Part shown: positions 27,054 through 35,726 of the stretch, in pieces
Numbering within the stretch: the stretch's first letter is position 1
How the letters are laid out: every line of letters begins with the position of its first letter
Origin: Neobacillus paridis
Lineage (GTDB): Bacteria; Bacillota; Bacilli; Bacillales; Cytobacillaceae
Assembly: GCF_016765675.1 (NCBI RefSeq)
Contig: NZ_JAESWB010000362.1
Span: forward strand, 113,152 to 177,151
Direction of reading: 5' to 3'
Length of the DNA stretch: 64,000 nucleotides
Translations under genes and position numbers: made by a program
The notes under the pieces: generated by a model
The model's input: the letters and a program-made list of their open reading frames with translations, nothing else
Databases searched by the model: none
Told to the model about the DNA's origin: nothing

Positions 27054-28038
27054 GATTTATATCCAGGAAGTGACTCGAAGGCTTCCAGAAAAAAATCGGG
27101 AGGATATTGCCCTAGAGTTACGGTCAACGATTGAGGATATGCTGCCAGCTGATTACAGCGAAGATGAGGCAAAGGCGGTTCTTGAAAAGTTGGGGGACCC
27201 CGTTACGTTGGCCGGCAATTATCAGGATCGGCCAAGGCACTTAATTGGTTCGCGCTATTTTGATGTCTATCTGACACTTCTAAAAATGATTTTGCCGATT
27301 GCAGCGGTTATTTCGTTGATCACGATGCTGGCGGAATATTTTATCGGGTATAGCGGTGACCAAACTGTCATCGGTATTATTATAAGTCTAATAGGCAAAG
27401 GGATTGCGAGAATCATAGAAGTGGGAATTCAGACATTCTTTTGGCTGACAATTGTGTTTGCGATGATCGAAAGAATGGATAATCGAAAAGATAACAAACC
27501 GCTGGCAGCCTGCCTTAAAAAATGGACCCCTGATGATTTAAAAAAAATCCCTAATATCCCCAGGAAAAAAGCCATTTCAAAGACTGAAGTGTTTGGAAGT
27601 TTAATGTGGACCGCGATTTGGGCAACACTTTATTTTTATGCCAATCAGCTTGTCGGTGTTTATCAAGGCGGCAACAATGGAATTGAATTCGTGACTCCTG
27701 CTTTCAATCAAAATGTTTTACTCCAATATTGGCCAATCGTTGTGTTGGTCATCGGTTTGGAGATTGCCTTGGCCCTATATAAATTAACCGCAAGACAATG
27801 GACGAAAAACGTTGCCATCTGCCATTCTGTTGTTGAAGTATTAGGAACCCTCGTATTCATTGTGATACTAGTTCATCCCAATCTATTAAACTACGATTTT
27901 ATTACGTATCTGACCAATCTATTTTCTATTACTGCCAGTCAGTTAAAAATGTGGATCGTTGGCGGTATAATTTCCATCTTTACTGTATTTGCGGCGTTCA
28001 ATGTCATTGATGGGTTTCGCAAGGCTGGGACTCGTTAA
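27040..28038 (+). CDS. HAAS-domain membrane protein paired with PadR
   Basis: 332-residue protein with an N-terminal helical HAAS-like domain (residues about 1-70: YIQEVTRRLPEKNREDIALELRSTIEDML, then AKAVLEKLGDPVTLAGNY) and about six hydrophobic helices from residue 80 onward. HAAS domains are linked to membrane sensors and are often co-encoded with PadR repressors in Bacillota. The exact function is unknown; a role in sensing membrane stress or signalling to the PadR protein is inferred from this pairing. The start overlaps the PadR gene and has GGAGAGGAAGAAG upstream. Confidence 0.8.
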   Translation: MNLIEIYIQEVTRRLPEKNREDIALELRSTIEDMLPADYSEDEAKAVLEKLGDPVTLAGNYQDRPRHLIGSRYFDVYLTLLKMILPIAAVISLITMLAEYFIGYSGDQTVIGIIISLIGKGIARIIEVGIQTFFWLTIVFAMIERMDNRKDNKPLAACLKKWTPDDLKKIPNIPRKKAISKTEVFGSLMWTAIWATLYFYANQLVGVYQGGNNGIEFVTPAFNQNVLLQYWPIVVLVIGLEIALALYKLTARQWTKNVAICHSVVEVLGTLVFIVILVHPNLLNYDFITYLTNLFSITASQLKMWIVGGIISIFTVFAAFNVIDGFRKAGTR

Positions 28039-28097
28039 GCCGGAATTCCAGTGACAGAAAAAAATGGAATACTAATGTACTAAAAAATTTACAATAC

Positions 28098-28142
28098 TCC
28101 TCAAAAACGCGGTGATACCGTCGCTTTTGAGGAACTTTTTTT
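28098..28142 (+). terminator. Terminator of the PadR-HAAS operon
   Basis: TCCTCAAAA...TTTTGAGGA outer stem (28098-28133) with an inner GGT/ACC stem, followed by a T-run. It resembles the hairpin at 13824-13874. Confidence 0.92.
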
Positions 28143-28227
28143 GTTGTGAACTTTCAAAGGCGGGAGGATCTGAGATACAATACATTCCTCCGGCGGAAAA
28201 TTATCCAGTCAAGCAACTGAGAATGTA

Positions 28228-30042
28228 ATGCAAAAATACGGAGACCAACTTTTAGACACATTAAAGTCTAACTCCTATTGGGGAGAATTCAGGTTGGCAG
28301 TTAAGAACAGAGACGTCACATGGATAAAAGAGAATATTAATTCAAGTGTAAGGGCGATACCTAATATACATTATGTTGCCACGACGGATTTGAATGGGAA
28401 GGTCATTTCACAATCCGGAGATGTTCCGGAGTTCACCGACAAACTAAGTAATCCAGCAATAGTCGATAAATTAAAAAATAAAAGAGAATTTACAGGTCTA
28501 TTTCAAACTTCCAAAGGCTTAGCTGTTATTGCCGCATCTATCATTACGGATGACAATGGTACCGCCGAACCAACAGGCATTTTGATTTTCGGAAGAATTC
28601 TTGACAATCATGCGATTAATGAAATTAAGGATACCATGCATGATGATATTGCTGTACTAACCGAGAATGGAACTTTGTTAACGACTTCATTAAAAGTTGA
28701 TAAAAACCAGCTCTCTACATATTTATCCAAACTAAATTCAGATTTACATATTTATAAGACTTCTGAATCCGGTTCAATTGAAAATGCTCAGTTGATCACA
28801 ACCTTAAAGGACTTTACAAATAAACCAATCGGGGTTCTTTATATAAATCAAAAGCAGAAAACAAGCACATCTGTTAAAAGCAATTTATTCAATGTAAGTC
28901 TTTTTATTGGTGTTATTTTTATGATTATTTTGGCATTACTATCTTTTTTGGTTTACTGGCATGTTATTAAACCGATTCAACAGTTTGTCTCAGTTTCGGA
29001 AAATGTTGCAAAAGGAAATTTGAAACTTGAAATCAATGATAAACTAGTTAACCATAGGGATGAATTAGGGAAATTGGGCAATTCCCTGAATGTGATGATT
29101 TCAAACTTCCGCAAATTAATTAAAGATGTTGCGGAAACAATCGAACAAGTAGCTTCCTCTTCCGAAGAGTTATCCTTAAATTCAGAGGGAACAACAAAGG
29201 CCGCAAACCAAATTGTTTCAGCCATTTCGGAAGTTGCAAGCGGCGCGGAAACTCAACTACAAGGGGCTCTGGAATCTTCCCAGGCAATTGAGGAAATGAC
29301 GCAAGGAATTCAACATATTTCGGATACGATGTCGATCGTATCGTCTAACTCTGAAAAAACGGAACAAGAGGCCGAAAAAGGCAATAAGTCGATTCAATTG
29401 GCTATTGGGCAAATGGAAAAAATCAATCAATCATTTGAGGAATCTACCAATTTGGTGAACCAATTAAATGAACGGTCGAAAGAAATTGGACAAATGGCAG
29501 CATTGATTACTAGTATTGCCGACCAAACAAATTTACTTGCCTTAAACGCTGCAATTGAAGCAGCTAGAGCTGGTGAACAAGGTCGGGGATTTGCGGTTGT
29601 AGCAGAAGAAGTAAGAAAATTGGCTGAACAAGCTGCTATTTCTGCGAAACATGTGAAAGAAATGGTGAACGAAATTGAAAAAGATACAATATCCTCCGTT
29701 CACTCAATGGATAACGCCAATATTGAAGTTGATCAAGGGTTAAAACAAATACATGAAGTGGGAAATGTTTTCGAAAGAATCCTTCTTGCAGCCCAAAATG
29801 TAGTTCAACAAACAACGGAAGTTTCAGCGGTAGCAGAGGAAATGGCCGCTAGTTCTCAGCAAGTTGCATCTTCAGTGGAGAGAATGGCTGATGTTGCTAC
29901 TAATTCTGCAAGCTTTTCTAAAAATGTTGCTGTCTCTTCGGAGGAACAATTAGCATCTATGAAGGAAATTGCTCATGCCACTGATTATTTAGCAAAAATG
30001 GCCCAAAAATTAGAGATTTTAATAAATAAATTTGTCATATAA
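28228..30042 (+). CDS. Methyl-accepting chemotaxis protein lacking its first membrane helix
   Basis: Chemoreceptor of 604 residues as annotated from ATG 28228. It has an extracellular Cache-like sensor region (about 1-205), one transmembrane helix (about 217-243), HAMP (about 244-297) and a cytoplasmic signalling domain. The signalling tip is intact ([20 protein letters not shown] and EEVRKLAEQ). The frame continues upstream for 18 codons with sensible sensor residues ([14 protein letters not shown]), to a stop at 28171, without any hydrophobic helix. No good ribosome binding site precedes the ATG, and a terminator lies only 86 bp upstream. The N-terminal helix that should anchor the sensor outside the cell is therefore missing. 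I read the gene as 5'-truncated, probably non-functional or at best altered in topology. Confidence 0.8.
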   Translation: MQKYGDQLLDTLKSNSYWGEFRLAVKNRDVTWIKENINSSVRAIPNIHYVATTDLNGKVISQSGDVPEFTDKLSNPAIVDKLKNKREFTGLFQTSKGLAVIAASIITDDNGTAEPTGILIFGRILDNHAINEIKDTMHDDIAVLTENGTLLTTSLKVDKNQLSTYLSKLNSDLHIYKTSESGSIENAQLITTLKDFTNKPIGVLYINQKQKTSTSVKSNLFNVSLFIGVIFMIILALLSFLVYWHVIKPIQQFVSVSENVAKGNLKLEINDKLVNHRDELGKLGNSLNVMISNFRKLIKDVAETIEQVASSSEELSLNSEGTTKAANQIVSAISEVASGAETQLQGALESSQAIEEMTQGIQHISDTMSIVSSNSEKTEQEAEKGNKSIQLAIGQMEKINQSFEESTNLVNQLNERSKEIGQMAALITSIADQTNLLALNAAIEAARAGEQGRGFAVVAEEVRKLAEQAAISAKHVKEMVNEIEKDTISSVHSMDNANIEVDQGLKQIHEVGNVFERILLAAQNVVQQTTEVSAVAEEMAASSQQVASSVERMADVATNSASFSKNVAVSSEEQLASMKEIAHATDYLAKMAQKLEILINKFVI

Positions 30043-30209
30043 GATAACCTTAAATCCTACGTCAAAAAAGGGAATTTTTGTTTTTTAAAGGATACCTCTG
30101 CAGCGACCCCAAATGCTGGAATATTTCGAGGTAGAAAATCGATTTCTCTGAACCTCTCCGGAGCTGGAATGGTCATAAAATAGATGGCGGGTTTTTTTCA
30201 TCTATTTTT

Positions 30210-30293
30210 ACAAAATCCGCGCACAAATTTACAAAAACCACGGCTTTTTTACAAAATCCAAATATAATTTTACAAAGCTTGGAATTAAATGGT
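30210..30293. repeat. TTACAAAATC repeat tract, second locus
   Basis: ACAAA cores at 30210, 30231, 30251 and 30272 are spaced 21, 20 and 21 bp apart. The last unit continues with GCTTGGAATTAAATGG, as at 6304-6326. It is the same family as the tract downstream of nupC. Confidence 0.75.
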
Positions 30294-30377
30294 TCGCTCG
30301 GGGCCAGACACCAATAGTTTGCCACGGGGTATTCCATACACCTAGAAAATGTATCAAGCCGTACGCATTAATATCAA

Positions 30378-30455
30378 AAATTATTAATCGCAGCCATCAA
30401 GGCAACGAAGCCAATTAACATCGCACCGACAATCACGGTAACTTTAAAACGATCG
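30378..30455 (-). pseudogene. Fragment of a second nupC-like gene
   Basis: About 78 bp match an internal segment of nupC (6842-6918) with only four or five differences. On the minus strand they read [19 protein letters not shown] before a stop. Directly to the left, TATCAAGCCGTACGCATTA (from 30352) matches the DNA just beyond the nupC stop (6449-6467). The coding part between the two, about 370 bp in nupC, is deleted. It is a remnant, not an active gene. Confidence 0.85.
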
Positions 30456-30525
30456 AGATCTTGATCGGCTTTTTTCTTTAAATTCAGCAATGTTCACAGG
30501 ATTTATTTGATTTTAAGATAATAAA

Positions 30526-30558
30526 AAGGAACTGCTCCATTTTATGAAACAGCTCCTT
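30526..30558 (-). terminator. Orphan terminator-like hairpin
   Basis: Near-identical to the hairpin at 13988-14020 (AAGGAACTGCTCC...CAGCTCCTT), with a T-run on the minus strand. No intact gene lies upstream of it on that strand; it probably belonged to the decayed locus. Confidence 0.6.
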
Positions 30559-30564
30559 AGTAAA

Positions 30565-31084
30565 TAACACCTTAGGAGACCCAACCATGACATCAGCCAA
30601 TTTAAAATTTTAACCTAATCCTTATTAAAAGTAATTTTAATTTGGATTTTCGGTAAAATTAGCCGATGTGTGTTTGTTCCGTTAAAGGAATTAATTCGCA
30701 TGTTAAATGGAATTCAAATTCCTGTAAGAAACTTTTTCGGTTTAGGACCGATTAAGACTCTTTATTCCCCAATTGGAATTTGGCCTCTTCGCAATCGATC
30801 TTTTTGATCAAGTCGGGTAGAATATGTCGGTTTATTTTCCTTCATATTCACCTTATAAATCATTAACTTTTCTGACTTGTAAGTGTTTTTTTATTCACTT
30901 TCAAGCTTGCTTCTTAATTGAGCATTAGGTTTAACTAATGCTAATTTCGAAGGAATCATTGATGATTTATTCTTTTCTCAAAATGATCTTCTCGCTCCTC
31001 CTCATTCCGTTTTGTAAAGGAATTACCTTACTACTCGTTCACGAACGGAACGAACACGTATGGTTGAGTCTCCTAAGATGTTAT
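30565..31084. mobile_element. Possible decayed mobile element bounded by 25-bp inverted repeats
   Basis: CTTAGGAGACCCAACCAT (30571-30588) recurs inverted at 31060-31077 with one difference. The match extends outward to about 25 bp with two differences. The 520 bp between hold no open frame with recognisable homology. Size and ends fit a non-autonomous element or the remnant of an insertion sequence. Target duplications are not obvious. Confidence 0.45.
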
Positions 31085-31215
31085 GTTTTTGTTATTTATC
31101 TTTTACAATTACATTTTAACACAGAAAATTAAGAATCAAGCGAATATTTGTGGCAATATTGTGAATTCTAATTAGTCTTGCATTTTTCATGACCATCTCC
31201 CGTAATTAAAGAAAT

Positions 31216-31338
31216 ATGAATCTTTATGGATGCATCGCCGTCTTGGGAATGTTTTCTATGTTGATTGTAGCATCAGAGAATTTCAATCAACTTTACTTCC
31301 CGATCATCCCAGCTTTCGTCAAGATAACAGGCAGCTAA
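31216..31338 (+). CDS. Possible 40-residue membrane peptide (weak)
   Basis: ATG to TAA frame of 40 codons starting MNLYGCIAVLGMFSMLIVA, a hydrophobic segment followed by a short polar part. There is no clear ribosome binding site (AAAGAAAT only). It lies in the otherwise gene-free 1.45-kb gap 30043-31496. It may be chance or a relic; I recognise no family. Confidence 0.2.
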   Translation: MNLYGCIAVLGMFSMLIVASENFNQLYFPIIPAFVKITGS

Positions 31339-31496
31339 ATTTAATAAAACTTTCATTTTTTGAAATCACACAGCTAGAAAAACTGTGACAAAATAGAATA
31401 GAGGAAACGGTACTGTTACAGGACATCAAAGATTTTTCAGTAAGTTATCTGATTTTTTTAACAAATAATGAACGCCATTTAGGAGAGATGTAATTG

Positions 31497-32969
31497 ATGG
31501 CCATAAACAATTTTTCGAAATCTCAAATAGTTAAAAACAATTCGATAGCGGACCATGATGATTTGGAATTAATTATTCACTCTTTAGATTGCTTAGAAGA
31601 CTGTTATATTTCCATTGTTGATGCCACAGGAAGAATCGTTTTTGCATCCAAGGATTTTGAAAAGCTGGACGGCTATAAAACGAGTGAAATTATCGGAGAA
31701 AATGTATTAGATGTTTATAAACTCGGGGAAGAAAATAGTGTCCACATAAAGGCTATCAAAGAAAAACGGGTATTAAAAAATACGCTATTACGTTATACTT
31801 CAGCCAGTGGAGGGCCTGTAGAGCTCGTAATGGACATTTTTCCTGTCTTCACAGGACAGGAGGTCACCGGTTCAGTCGCGATCAGCCGCGATACCAGCAA
31901 AATCCAAGCCCTTACAGAGATTGTCACTAAACTGCAAAAAGCCCTTAATAATCAACTGCATCATCAGATTAATAATGGAACCCAGTTTTGCTTCGAGGAC
32001 ATTATTGGCTCGGGAGAAGCGATGCAAAGTGTGATTCAATCGGCAAAAAGAATGGCCCGGTCAGAGTCACGCATCATGATTTTAGGGGAAACCGGAACCG
32101 GTAAAGAGCTTTTTGCCCAAAGTATTCATAACGAAAGCTCCCGCGCAAAAGAGCCGTTTATCGCCGTCAACTGCTCGGCGATTCCAGATTCGTTACTGGA
32201 AAGCATACTGTTCGGAACAACGAAAGGTGCCTTTACCGGGGCTGAAAATAAAGCCGGACTATTTGAAGAAGCTAAAAATGGCACTCTCTTTCTTGATGAG
32301 CTCAATTCCATGAGTATTGTTCTACAAGCCAAATTGTTAAGAGCATTGGAGACCAATCGCATTCGCCGGGTCGGAGGGAACCAGGAAATCCCTGTGAATC
32401 CACGGATTATTAGTGCGATGAATATTAATCCCTTAGAGGCGATTGAAAATGAAAAGCTAAGGAGTGATTTTTATTACCGGCTCGCCGTTGTTACGTTAGA
32501 ATGTCCATCTTTACGAAACCGAAAGCAGGATATCATTACATTATCCTGGCATTATATAAAAAAATACAATAAGATTCTGGGAAGAAAAATCGACAGACTC
32601 TCCCCGGAGGTCATGAAAATACTCGAAAATTATAACTGGCCGGGAAATGTCCGGGAATTAAGTCACTGTATCGAGCATGCAATGAACATGGTTGATCCCA
32701 ATGATACTTCCCTGTTAGTACGGCATTTACCTGCTTTCATTCAAGAGAATGCCCTCAAAAGTAATATTTTGCCGATCATTTTGCCAAAAACAAACGATTT
32801 TAAACAAATTATGAACCAAGTTGAGAAAGATATATTGCTGCAAGCGCTCAAGCGAAATAACGGGAATATGAATCAATCTGCAAAAGAATTAGGCTTGTCA
32901 CGCCAAAGTTTATTTTACAAACTAAAGAAATTGAATATCGACATCGAGTATGAGACTCACATTAAATAG
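31497..32969 (+). CDS. Sigma-54-dependent activator (PAS + AAA+ + Fis-type HTH)
   Basis: Enhancer-binding protein of 490 residues from ATG 31497, 9 nt behind AGGAGAG; a TTG one codon earlier is also possible. Domains: PAS sensor (about 28-145, IVDATGRIVFASKDFEKLDGY region), AAA+ (about 165-395) and HTH_8 (about 440-485, NQSAKELGLSRQSLFYKL). The AAA+ domain has Walker A GETGTGKE, the sigma-54 contact loop GAFTGA intact, Walker B GTLFLDELN and the arginine finger region FYYRL. It resembles RocR-type activators of Bacillus. It converges on the ten-gene cai-fix operon, whose first gene has a sigma-54 promoter. No other sigma-54 promoter was noticed in the window, so the cai-fix operon is the expected target. 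The PAS ligand is unknown. Confidence 0.9.
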   Translation: MAINNFSKSQIVKNNSIADHDDLELIIHSLDCLEDCYISIVDATGRIVFASKDFEKLDGYKTSEIIGENVLDVYKLGEENSVHIKAIKEKRVLKNTLLRYTSASGGPVELVMDIFPVFTGQEVTGSVAISRDTSKIQALTEIVTKLQKALNNQLHHQINNGTQFCFEDIIGSGEAMQSVIQSAKRMARSESRIMILGETGTGKELFAQSIHNESSRAKEPFIAVNCSAIPDSLLESILFGTTKGAFTGAENKAGLFEEAKNGTLFLDELNSMSIVLQAKLLRALETNRIRRVGGNQEIPVNPRIISAMNINPLEAIENEKLRSDFYYRLAVVTLECPSLRNRKQDIITLSWHYIKKYNKILGRKIDRLSPEVMKILENYNWPGNVRELSHCIEHAMNMVDPNDTSLLVRHLPAFIQENALKSNILPIILPKTNDFKQIMNQVEKDILLQALKRNNGNMNQSAKELGLSRQSLFYKLKKLNIDIEYETHIK

Positions 32970-32978
32970 TACAAATAA

Positions 32979-33016
32979 AAAACCTTAACACTTTTTCGTA
33001 AATGTTAAGGTTTTTT
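32979..33016. terminator. Bidirectional terminator between the activator and the cai-fix operon
   Basis: AAAACCTTAACA (32979-32990) and TGTTAAGGTTTT (33003-33014) form a perfect 12-bp stem with A- and T-runs on both sides, so it can end transcripts from either side. Confidence 0.92.
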
Positions 33017-33101
33017 CATTGTCTTTTTCAGGATAACTTTTTAATGTAATACGAGATTAAGGATCTCTTCGAATTTTTCAGCATACGGTTTAGGAACCAG
33101 A

Positions 33102-34436
33102 TTATTTGGCTATTACTCGTTTCCCTAAATCGACCGAGCTTGACTGAGCCAATGTTAATCCTTTTGTCTCAGGAGCCATCGCTATGGACACGACTAAACC
33201 GAGAACTGTGATGGCCACGCCAACAAACATCGTTGGGCCAACTCCCCGAGCCTCCATAAAGATTGGTAAGGCATAGGTTGACAAAACGGTGCCAATTCGA
33301 CTAAAGGCCATGGCGGCTCCTACAGCCGAAGCGCGAATCTCCGTTGGGAACAGTTCATTTGGATAAAGCCATTGCAAAATCCCAGGTCCGCCGGAAAAGA
33401 AAGCATATAGCGCAAAGGCCGCAACAACAATCCAGATATTAGCGTTTGGGAAAAATCCCAAAACAGCTAGGGCAAACGTCATAATCGCAAAGCTGCCAAT
33501 TAGTAAAGGGCGTCGGCCAATCGAATTGAGCCAGAACATTGCCGGAATACAGCCGATTAAGAAAAACATACTGATCACGATATCACCTAATATCGCTTGG
33601 CTGCCTGAACCAAAGCCAAAGGCACTCATGATTTGCGGCCCAAAGGTATATAATCCAAACATCGGAACTACCTGACAGGCCCAGATGGTACCGACAAACA
33701 GCATCCTTCCGAAATAGCCTTTTTCAAAAATCTTACTATAACGAGTCTTTTGAACCTCTTCTGCTTCCACTTCTACATCGGGACCAAAGAGCTTGGCTAC
33801 AATCGCTCTCGCCTCTTCCATCCGCCCTTTGCTTGCCAGCCAGCGCGGCGATTCCGGTGTTCCCCATCTTCCGATTAAAAGGATCACGCAAGGGATAAAA
33901 GAACTGCCCAGCATCCAGCGCCAACCACCGTCAACATCAATCAAATAGTATCCGACAATGTCCGCTGCGGTGGCTCCTACATACCAAATAGCAGCAATAA
34001 ATCCGATTGAAATAGCCCTGTACTTTCGTGGTGTAAATTCCGTTACTAGAGAAGTGGCAATCGGGTAATCTGCTCCAATCACGATCCCGATTAAAAACCT
34101 CATAATAACAAGTTGAATGGGGGTAGTAACAAACATTGTAGCAATAGAAATAATGGCAATAGCGATAATATCAATAGTAAACATCTTTTGTCGGCCGATT
34201 ATATCGGTTACATAACCAAATAGGGCCGTGCCAATAAAAATCCCTGCCAAGGCGGCTGCTCCGACCAATGCACTCCAATGCGCCGTCAAATGCAATTTTG
34301 GGCCTAATTGGGCCAGAGCTACCCCAATAATAACGAGAACATAGCCATCCAAAAATGGACCGCCGCTGGCAAAAATGATCATCTTTTTTAAAAAAGGTGT
34401 TAATTCAAAATCATCGAGGGTTTTTTGTGGTTGCAT
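33102..34436 (-). CDS. MFS transporter at the end of the cai-fix operon
   Basis: Major facilitator of the sugar-porter/aromatic-acid symporter kind, 444 residues from the third of three consecutive ATG codons (34436), which lies 8 nt behind GGGAG. The MFS signature is GYVTDIIGRQK in loop 2-3, with GADYPIATSLVTEFTPRKYR (helix 4-5) and PESPRWLASKGRMEEA before the central loop, as in sugar porters. The second half has NSIGRRPLLIGS and PNELFPTEIRASAVG. It is the last gene of the operon, 65 bp after... the end of the intergenic hairpin region that separates it from the hydratase gene at 34562. A role in moving a betaine, carnitine precursor or an end product is inferred from position only; enterobacterial cai operons have no such gene. 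Confidence 0.82.
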   Translation of the reverse strand: MQPQKTLDDFELTPFLKKMIIFASGGPFLDGYVLVIIGVALAQLGPKLHLTAHWSALVGAAALAGIFIGTALFGYVTDIIGRQKMFTIDIIAIAIISIATMFVTTPIQLVIMRFLIGIVIGADYPIATSLVTEFTPRKYRAISIGFIAAIWYVGATAADIVGYYLIDVDGGWRWMLGSSFIPCVILLIGRWGTPESPRWLASKGRMEEARAIVAKLFGPDVEVEAEEVQKTRYSKIFEKGYFGRMLFVGTIWACQVVPMFGLYTFGPQIMSAFGFGSGSQAILGDIVISMFFLIGCIPAMFWLNSIGRRPLLIGSFAIMTFALAVLGFFPNANIWIVVAAFALYAFFSGGPGILQWLYPNELFPTEIRASAVGAAMAFSRIGTVLSTYALPIFMEARGVGPTMFVGVAITVLGLVVSIAMAPETKGLTLAQSSSVDLGKRVIAK

Positions 34437-34561
34437 CATCATTATCTCCCTTTTTGGTAAACCTTCGGCTGGAAGTGGAGCGAAGCACTTGCTCACTCTT
34501 TAACAATCACCAAGGCTCCGCTGCCGCATTCCAGTGAGTTTAACCTTTAGGTATCATCAAT

Positions 34562-35437
34562 CTATTTCCATTCAATAATGCCAAAGTTCAGGTAAGGCTT
34601 TGCTTGTGTGTAAGCATCGATGACTCTAAAATGAATCTTATTTTCACCCATTTTCCACATTTGTGTTTTAATCGTTGCTCCAGGCAGAAGAGAAGCCGTT
34701 ATACGTGTTTTGAAGCGGGTTAATCTCTCCGGTTCACCAGGAATGAATGTTTTAATAAAATGACGGCAGGCAACCCCAGCAAAACTTACAGCATGAAGAA
34801 TTGGCTTCATTTGGCCATTTGCCTTGGCATATTCCCAATCGATATGCTGTGGATGGAAATCTCCTGATAGTCTGTAAATTAACGCTTGATTCTCAGGAAT
34901 CCGCTCCTCTACTTCAAAATCAGGTTCTCTATCCGGCATTTCTACAATATCTTTTGGTGGTTTCGGTCCGCCAAAGCCACCATCATAAATTAAACAATCC
35001 CAGCTTTCATTGGTAAATAATAATTCGCCATTTTCATCATACGTATCACCAACATGCTGGGCTAACAGACCTTTGTCAGGACCACGGTCGTATAAGCCCT
35101 TCAGCAATACATGTGTACTTAGTTTACCAGATAATTTTGTCAACGGCTTGTGGAATTTTAAATCAAAGCCCCAATGAAGGGAGCCGGCATAATTATAGCC
35201 GTAATCAATCGTTTTCGTGACTTCACTGTCGACAATTGGCATCGCTGCAAACATGGGGAGAATTTTCAAGTCCTTCTCGTAAACATATTCCAAATCTGTT
35301 TTACCATCGATGCCGGCACCGCAGCCAAGGGCAAAAAGGATCAAATCTTTAAAATTGTAATCCCTTTCGAATGGGCCGAATGTTTGTCCAACCATTTCCA
35401 TTTTAATTCTTGATTTGGTTTCTGTTGCTGACGTCAT
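34562..35437 (-). CDS. MaoC-like hydratase 2 (predicted crotonobetainyl-CoA hydratase)
   Basis: Double hot-dog enoyl-CoA hydratase of 291 residues from ATG 35437, which lies 8 nt behind AAAGGA. It resembles the hydratase-2 domain of peroxisomal MFE-2: the N-terminal half has YNFKDLILFALGCGAG, and the C-terminal half has the hydratase-2 motif YRLSGDFHPQHIDWEYA (about residues 189-205) followed by PILHAVSFAG. The catalytic Asp (GD) and His (HID) are kept, but the usual Asn (GD-x-N-P) is His here. The N-terminal half carries no such motif, as is normal for this fold. In enterobacterial cai operons the hydration of crotonobetainyl-CoA is done by CaiD, a crotonase; no crotonase gene is present here and this gene stands in its place. 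Functional replacement is an inference. Confidence 0.85.
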   Translation of the reverse strand: MTSATETKSRIKMEMVGQTFGPFERDYNFKDLILFALGCGAGIDGKTDLEYVYEKDLKILPMFAAMPIVDSEVTKTIDYGYNYAGSLHWGFDLKFHKPLTKLSGKLSTHVLLKGLYDRGPDKGLLAQHVGDTYDENGELLFTNESWDCLIYDGGFGGPKPPKDIVEMPDREPDFEVEERIPENQALIYRLSGDFHPQHIDWEYAKANGQMKPILHAVSFAGVACRHFIKTFIPGEPERLTRFKTRITASLLPGATIKTQMWKMGENKIHFRVIDAYTQAKPYLNFGIIEWK

Positions 35438-35470
35438 TTTTTTCATCCTTTCTAAATCTATAATTTTAAA

Positions 35471-35640
35471 GAAAACTCGCCGACTGGCGAGCCCCAAAGG
35501 GCGAAGGCAGAGGCTAGGTCGCCCAAAACATAACTTTTGGGCTGCGATACCTATGCTTTTATGAAGCTTTCCTTGGTGCGCTTATGCGTTAAGAAAGTAT
35601 AAAGCTTTAGGAAGACAGGCACGCTTTTTTATTAGCCTAG
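35471..35640 (+). repeat. Dispersed hairpin element, copy 3 (longest), inside the cai-fix operon
   Basis: Begins with the stem CTCGCC-GACT-GGCGAG and continues with a diverged middle (AAAGGGCGAAGGCAGAGGC, then GCCCAAAA/TTTTGGGC as an extra hairpin). It ends near TTTTTTATTAGCCTAG. It fills most of the 289-bp gap between caiC and the hydratase gene, in antisense orientation to the transcript. Confidence 0.75.
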
Positions 35641-35726
35641 CAAATGCTAGTTGTTACCACTCATTCTATTCATCAGCGTTTGATCATTTCATAGACCGCT
35701 CATGCAGCCAGAGCTGACTAATCTGC

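Noticed and set aside
30938..31132. 64-codon hydrophobic frame
   Set aside because: It crosses the right inverted repeat of the decayed element and lacks a ribosome site.
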